From CAXRDE01 sp964229355 (GTDB lineage: Bacteria > Cyanobacteriota > Sericytochromatia > UBA7694): a DNA stretch of 64,000 nt. Positions 59,554-64,000 of the stretch are shown here, one piece after another. Under the pieces are notes generated by a model, which saw only the letters and a list, made by a program, of their open reading frames with translations, made no database searches and was not told the DNA's origin. The stretch is from the NCBI GenBank assembly GCA_964229355.1, contig CAXRDE010000002.1:89379-153378 (forward strand), written 5' to 3'. Made by a program: the position numbers and the translations under genes. Position 1 is the first letter of the stretch. Each line of letters begins with the position of its first letter.

Positions 59554-60580
59554 TAAACGGTGGCAAATCCCCCTTCAAGAATTGTTTGCGCAAACCCGTG
59601 TGAATAACAATCAGCAGGCTTTTGTGCTCACCCGTCAACCGGACTTTTTTCGCCTGTTGCCGTATCAGGGAAAACGCTCAGCAGTCCTGGGGGCTTGTCG
59701 GGGTGACGTCCTTTTGGGAGCTATGACGGTGCACCTGGAGCAGTACTTTATTGACGGAGAAGTGCGCTGGGGAGTATATACAGCAGATCTTAAAGTGCAC
59801 GTGAATGCCCGGGGCCAGGGAATCGGTGACGCTTTGATGCAATCCAGTGTTGAATGGGCGCGAGCCCAGGTGGATAATCCGCTTTTTTTGACCACCGTTG
59901 CCGCTGACAATCCGGCAGGTTTACGTAAGAATCAAAAGTTAGCCCCCTGGGTTACCATGCAAAAAAACCGTGAGCTGGCTACTGTATTTTATCCCTGTAT
60001 GGCCCGTCCTGCTCTGGTGGGAACTTTGCCCCGACATTCACCAAACGCCGGCGGTCGCTTTCAGGTGCGGACCTTGCGGATGGAGCAGCCAGCACAGCGT
60101 GAAAATTGGTGGCGATTGTGGCAGCAATGCGCACTTACGCGTCAGGGACAACGGGTTTATACGTCTGAGCTCTCCGCTTTGCCGCCAGCGCAGATCTGGT
60201 TAGGTCTTTTTGAAGGTGACACCCTGGTGGGGGCTTTGGGTCTCTGGGATCAACGGGCTTACCGCCAGGTTACCGTGCCCTATCAACCTCGTCTGATGCA
60301 ACACTGGTTGTATGCCGGGGAGCAGGCGGTTGCGCTGTGGTGTGGGGTGCATTTGTGTGTATTGCCTACCCATCGGCGTGCGGTGGCGGTGTTATTGGCC
60401 CATGCCCGACAGTGGGTGGGTGCCCGTGGCGGTCGCTTACTGGGGCTGGCCTTTGACCGTCAGGATCCTTTAAGTGCATGGCTTTGCCAGGGACTGTACC
60501 AAACCAATGCGTTGTATCTTTTGAGCAGTGAGCCTTTTCGTAAGTCATATCCTTTTCATGCAGAGCTGGCGCTGGGGTAA
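59537..60580 (+). CDS. GNAT-type N-acetyltransferase, two-lobed
   Basis: About 347 residues. The acetyl-CoA motif is VHVNARGQGIGDALM (about 84-98), of the R/Q-x-x-G-x-G/A type. The second half resembles another GNAT lobe (LGLFEGDTLVGALGLWDQ) but with a degenerate CoA loop. I start at ATG 59537, which has GAGG a few bases upstream; a longer frame to 59408 would lie inside the acidic gene. The substrate is not evident. Confidence 0.75.
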   Translation: MIQTLDKRWQIPLQELFAQTRVNNNQQAFVLTRQPDFFRLLPYQGKRSAVLGACRGDVLLGAMTVHLEQYFIDGEVRWGVYTADLKVHVNARGQGIGDALMQSSVEWARAQVDNPLFLTTVAADNPAGLRKNQKLAPWVTMQKNRELATVFYPCMARPALVGTLPRHSPNAGGRFQVRTLRMEQPAQRENWWRLWQQCALTRQGQRVYTSELSALPPAQIWLGLFEGDTLVGALGLWDQRAYRQVTVPYQPRLMQHWLYAGEQAVALWCGVHLCVLPTHRRAVAVLLAHARQWVGARGGRLLGLAFDRQDPLSAWLCQGLYQTNALYLLSSEPFRKSYPFHAELALG

Positions 60581-60595
60581 GCACAAAAAATACGC

Positions 60596-60601
60596 TAAAA
60601 T
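60596..60601 (+). promoter_or_regulatory. Possible -10 box of the Coq4-like gene
   Basis: TAAAAT at 60596-60601, 39 bases before the ATG; no clear -35. Confidence 0.3.
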
Positions 60602-60640
60602 AGAAGAAGAGTCACAATCGCCGGGAGTCAAATCGATCGT

Positions 60641-61408
60641 ATGGATTATCAAATTTTGCGTGCTGCGTATTTTAAAGGAGACCCCACCGCTGAGGGGGAT
60701 GGGGCGGCGCAGGCCTTTTCATCGTTAAAGCAATGGCAAAAGTCTTCGCGTATGGCCAAAGACATTGTTTTGATGTTGGGGCGCTTTTCAAAGTTGATTG
60801 TGAACCCCAACGATATTTCCCCGATTTTTAAGGGTAAATCGTTTTTGAACCACAAAAGCTTTCAACTTTCATTGGCGACCTTTCGAGCAGATCCCCACAC
60901 CGCCGAGCTCTTGCATACGCGCTATTTAGCCCCTGAAGTCTACGATCTTGATGCGCTGTTGGCTTTACCAGAAGATACCCTGGGCCACGCTTTTGCCAGC
61001 CATATGAAGCATTATCAGCTCAAGCAGGTGTTTTATCCTCCCCTTGAAAAAACCGATAACGACGAGATTAGCTATTGGCGTCAACGGGCGCGCCAGACCC
61101 ACGATATTCACCACGTGGTATTGGGTTTTCCTGCTATTGATTCTGGTGAAATGGCCATTTCGGCCTTTTATTTGGCCCAGCACAATGTGCCCCTGTCGGC
61201 TTTGCTGTTGGGTTTTGGCTTTCTATACACTATTTTGCGAGAACCAGAACGTATTGACGAACTCATGCGCGCCATTCACCGGGGATGGGCCGCCGGTCAG
61301 CAAAGCGAAAAGCTGATGGGTGTGAAGTGGGAAGAACTCTGGGAACAGCCGCTGGCTGAGGTGCGACGTTCACTGAACGTGCCTGAGCCAGCAGCGGCGT
61401 TTCCGTAG
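60641..61408 (+). CDS. Coq4 family protein
   Basis: A 255-residue protein of the COQ4 family, needed for ubiquinone synthesis in eukaryotes and some bacteria and recently linked to the C1 decarboxylation/hydroxylation step. The metal-binding motif HDxxH-x11-E is exact: H154, D155, H158 and E170 in THDIHHVVLGFPAIDSGEMA. No other quinone gene is nearby, and the quinone of this organism is not known. The family also has members without a known role. Membrane attachment is expected through the hydrophobic segment near 175-200. Confidence 0.85.
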   Translation: MDYQILRAAYFKGDPTAEGDGAAQAFSSLKQWQKSSRMAKDIVLMLGRFSKLIVNPNDISPIFKGKSFLNHKSFQLSLATFRADPHTAELLHTRYLAPEVYDLDALLALPEDTLGHAFASHMKHYQLKQVFYPPLEKTDNDEISYWRQRARQTHDIHHVVLGFPAIDSGEMAISAFYLAQHNVPLSALLLGFGFLYTILREPERIDELMRAIHRGWAAGQQSEKLMGVKWEELWEQPLAEVRRSLNVPEPAAAFP

Positions 61409-61428
61409 TGCATTTAATGCTATTTGCT

Positions 61429-62829
61429 TTATCTAATGCGGGGGGCTTTTTGCTCCCCATTCTGGTGCAAGACCAGTCCTTGACCGTTTTCATCAAAGGC
61501 CAGCATGGCATCAACGATCGTATAGCGAAAATGGTGAGGTTTGCCCGCCACAGGGTAGACCCGATGTGCATCCTGTCCGGTCAATTGAGCATATAAATAG
61601 CCATTGCGTTGGGTAATGGTAAAAATAGCGTCGGGTGCCAGTTCATATTTTCCTGTGTAAGGGGCCAGCGTTTCGGCGGGCAAACGCAAATCTTTGGGGC
61701 CCCGGGCGGGGATCTCAGGCACAATCATGGCCAATCCCAAACTGCCAAGCTCAGCAATGCCGTTGCTCAAAATAACGGCGCCCCGTTCGCGATTTTCATC
61801 AAAACCAATAAAGCTGGTAAAGCCCCCGGTTTGGCCGCTGTGGGTATAGAGTGAGGTATTTTTGACCTTGATTTTATGCCAGGCATAGGCCATATCCATG
61901 GGCTGTTTGAGCTGGCTTTGAGACACCAGAATGTTGTGGCTTTCTATAACCGCTTGTTTCAGTTCGGGTGAGCTGATGTACTGGGGGAACATCTGGGCGT
62001 ACAGAAATTTAGCCATGTCTTCGCCGCTGGAGCGTAGGGCTCCGGCACCGGCGGTGCTGTCTTGAAAATGCCAGGGATTACTGGCTTCACCTTCGGTGTG
62101 GGGAATGGAGGTAATGGCCCGGTTTTCGAGATCCTCCACAGAGGTTCTGCCCATGTGCAACGGCTGCAAGATTTTTTGTTCAAAGACCTGTTGTAGGGCC
62201 TTGTTTTGGGCAAAGCGGTAACCCAGCAGGCCAAAGCCAATATTTGAGTAACGGTACTGTCCCACATTGCTGACGGTGGCCTGGGACAGATAGGCTTTGA
62301 GTTGTGCATCGCTATAATCTGCATAGGGATCGCGTGGATTGGCGGGACTTAAATTGTGGGGCAGGGGAGGTAAACCCGAAGTATGGGTTAACACCTGTTG
62401 TAGAGAAACCTGAGCTAAGTCTTCTGACAAAGCAAAGGACGGCAGATGTTGCTTAAAGGTGTCTTGTGGACGGCACGCTTGCTGGGCAACGCAGTCTGCC
62501 ACCAATAAACCTGTAAACAGTTTGGTGAGGCTGCCAATTTCAAACCGAGAAGCGGGTGAGATGGCAAATCGATTCTGTGGGTCCAGGCTCGTATAGCCCA
62601 GGCTGAAGATCGCAGGCGTGTGACCTTTTTCCAGATAAATAAGGGTCATACCCGACAGATCCTGAGTGTTGATGTACGCTTGTGCGGCTTGCTTGAAGGC
62701 TTCGGGCATGACCGTGGTGGGTAATGCGACGCCCTGGGGAGAAGTGGCGGCCTGCATGGGAAGGGCATATGCTGCCATCAACACACTGAGACCATATCGA
62801 GAGAGCGCACGGAGCTGGGTTCGTGACAT
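61429..62829 (-). CDS. Exported class C beta-lactamase-like serine hydrolase
   Basis: A 466-residue exported protein with a signal peptide (cut likely after MQA, about residue 27). The active-site serine is in SLTK (S100, K103), the tyrosine in YSN (about 197-199), and HSGQTGG corresponds to the KTG-like box. Proteins of this fold include esterases, D-aminopeptidases and penicillin-binding proteins; a beta-lactamase role is possible but less likely given the extra C-terminal domain of about 100 residues. It is divergent from the nitrilase-family gene. Confidence 0.87.
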   Translation of the reverse strand: MSRTQLRALSRYGLSVLMAAYALPMQAATSPQGVALPTTVMPEAFKQAAQAYINTQDLSGMTLIYLEKGHTPAIFSLGYTSLDPQNRFAISPASRFEIGSLTKLFTGLLVADCVAQQACRPQDTFKQHLPSFALSEDLAQVSLQQVLTHTSGLPPLPHNLSPANPRDPYADYSDAQLKAYLSQATVSNVGQYRYSNIGFGLLGYRFAQNKALQQVFEQKILQPLHMGRTSVEDLENRAITSIPHTEGEASNPWHFQDSTAGAGALRSSGEDMAKFLYAQMFPQYISSPELKQAVIESHNILVSQSQLKQPMDMAYAWHKIKVKNTSLYTHSGQTGGFTSFIGFDENRERGAVILSNGIAELGSLGLAMIVPEIPARGPKDLRLPAETLAPYTGKYELAPDAIFTITQRNGYLYAQLTGQDAHRVYPVAGKPHHFRYTIVDAMLAFDENGQGLVLHQNGEQKAPRIR

Positions 62830-62921
62830 AAGAAATAGACTGCTTTCTAAGCTTGCTGTTAGGATAAAGACTTTAATGCTTATCGGGTGAAGCCGAATTG
62901 CACTTGTTTGAGGAGCAAAAA

Positions 62922-63779
62922 ATGTCAGAACACACCATGACCTTGCGGGCGGCCGTTATTCAGATGTCGCCAGGCCCCCATAAAACTGAGAATTTACAGC
63001 AAGCTGAACACTGGATTACCCAGGCTGTTGCAGCGGGTGCTCAATTGGTGAGCTTACCAGAAACCTTTATCTACTCAGGTCCCCATGAGATCGCCGATAT
63101 GCAGCGGGTGGCCGAACCCCTTTCCGGCATAACCAGCAAGGCCTTAAGTCAATGGGCAAAAACTCACGGGGTTTATGTGCTGGGAGGGAGCTTCTTTGAG
63201 ATCAACGCCGAAGATCTGGCCCGCCCCTTTAATACCAGTGTGGTCTATGGACCAACCGGAAAGCTGCTGGCCAAATACCGAAAAAACCATTTGTTCTGTC
63301 TGCAAGCCGAGCACCCACACCACAAAGATATGTCTGAAGCTGCTTATCAGACGGCGGGTGAGCGCCAGGATCGCGCGGTAGCACCAACACCCTGGGGGGG
63401 CATTGGGCTTTCTATTTGCTATGATTTGCGTTTTCCGCTTTTGTATCAGCAGTACAGTCGCACCATGGGCGCCACCATGGTGGCGGTGCCCTCTAAATTT
63501 TTAAAAACCACTGGCGAGGCCCATTGGTTACCTTTACTGCAAGCGCGAGCCATTGAAAATCAATGCTATGTCATTGCTGCCAATGCTTATTCTGAAGAGA
63601 ACCCGGCAAATTATGGCCATAGTATGATTGTTGATCCCTGGGGAAAGGTTCTGGCCCAGGTGGAAAGCGGTGAAGGCTTTGCCATCGCAACCCTGAATTT
63701 TGACTATTTGCATCATGTGCGCAAGCGATTGCCGGTATTGGATCCCATACATGCTGGCCGGAACCATACGATTGACTAA
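62922..63779 (+). CDS. Nitrilase-family carbon-nitrogen hydrolase (Nit1/Nit2-like)
   Basis: A 285-residue cytoplasmic enzyme. The catalytic triad is intact: E47 (LPETF), K121 (YRKNHLF) and C166 (SICYDLRFP). The sequence around KNHLFCLQAEHP fits the Nit/omega-amidase branch, which removes ammonia from deaminated glutathione or alpha-keto acid amides. The start at 62922 has GAGGAG nearby, while an earlier ATG at 62898 has no signal. It ends 221 bases before the window edge. Confidence 0.9.
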   Translation: MSEHTMTLRAAVIQMSPGPHKTENLQQAEHWITQAVAAGAQLVSLPETFIYSGPHEIADMQRVAEPLSGITSKALSQWAKTHGVYVLGGSFFEINAEDLARPFNTSVVYGPTGKLLAKYRKNHLFCLQAEHPHHKDMSEAAYQTAGERQDRAVAPTPWGGIGLSICYDLRFPLLYQQYSRTMGATMVAVPSKFLKTTGEAHWLPLLQARAIENQCYVIAANAYSEENPANYGHSMIVDPWGKVLAQVESGEGFAIATLNFDYLHHVRKRLPVLDPIHAGRNHTID

Positions 63780-64000
63780 AAAAATAAAAATAACTCAAAC
63801 GGCATATTTGCGTTCAGAGGTATATATTTTAAGTTTTTACGGTATTTTTATGGTTTCGCGATGGTGGATCAAACATAAAAGCGTGCTGAGGGGTACAAAA
63901 ATACAGAAGCTCTCGGATCCGAGGTGTGGGTTTTGAAGGTTAAGAAAAAAATAAGAAAAAATTATTGGTATGTGTTGACGGTTTAACCTGGAGCGGGGTA
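63780..64000. other. A+T-rich non-coding end of window
   Basis: No convincing gene or terminator. TTGACG (63976-63981) could be the -35 of a promoter whose -10 is beyond the window edge. Confidence 0.4.

Overview
The window is a gene-dense piece of bacterial chromosome with no gap over about 300 bases between genes and no tRNA, rRNA, CRISPR array, insertion sequence or phage gene that I could recognise. Most of it is of moderate to slightly high G+C. One stretch, roughly 45,000-48,960, is visibly A+T-richer and looks acquired. The gene set (lipoproteins, type IV pilus motors with roadblock proteins, a SigB/SigF-type sigma factor, the PrkA/YeaH/SpoVR trio, a FapA-like protein, ribosomal proteins S21, L28 and L33) suits a free-living, surface-motile bacterium from a poorly sampled lineage. 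A non-photosynthetic relative of cyanobacteria (Sericytochromatia/Blackallbacteria-like) is one possibility, but I cannot confirm it from sequence alone.

Layout. 1-7,700: end of a histidine kinase, a MazG-like pyrophosphatase, an orphan xanthine dehydrogenase small subunit, a LysM/M23 cell-wall hydrolase, a GAF-GGDEF protein and a class A penicillin-binding protein. 7,784-12,411: three exported proteins, including a large TIG/NHL lipoprotein and a lipoprotein with a long glycine tract. 12,464-15,772: a WecA/TagO-like transferase, an ATP/ADP-carrier-like transporter and a hexapeptide acyltransferase. 15,773-30,784, all on the minus strand: spoVR, yeaH, prkA, a sigma factor, pilC, pilT, pilB, two roadblock proteins and a phnDCE transporter. 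30,917-37,608: a metallo-hydrolase, mannose-1-phosphate guanylyltransferase, an S9 peptidase, a beta-helix protein with a possible L,D-transpeptidase domain, and an APH-like kinase. 37,752-41,499: a YtrA-type GntR regulator and an ABC transporter sharing operator-like sequences. 41,517-44,961: a small protein, a UvrD-like helicase and a membrane-anchored protein. 45,005-48,776: the A+T-rich island with a putative zinc metalloprotease lipoprotein. 49,004-64,000: a Rieske oxygenase, a beta-propeller protein with a J-like TPR partner, rpsU, a FapA-like protein, a PaaX-like regulator divergent from a DUF3089 esterase, rpmG and rpmB, a TPR/acidic protein/GNAT operon, a Coq4-like protein, a serine hydrolase and a nitrilase-family amidase.

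The most promising system is the minus-strand pilus block. A membrane-anchored roadblock protein carries seven copies of an acidic FDANxLDxALDDLFGD motif in an Ala/Pro linker. It is followed by a second, free-standing roadblock protein, then PilB (with an unusual C-terminal zinc ribbon), PilT and PilC, and then a stress-type sigma factor and the PrkA kinase operon. No MglA-type GTPase is present in the window. This suggests an uncharacterised control module for the pilus motors.

Promoters are often readable. Several have TATAAT-like -10 boxes preceded by TGn. Three genes have their -10 box placed so that the transcript would start at, or within a few bases of, the start codon.
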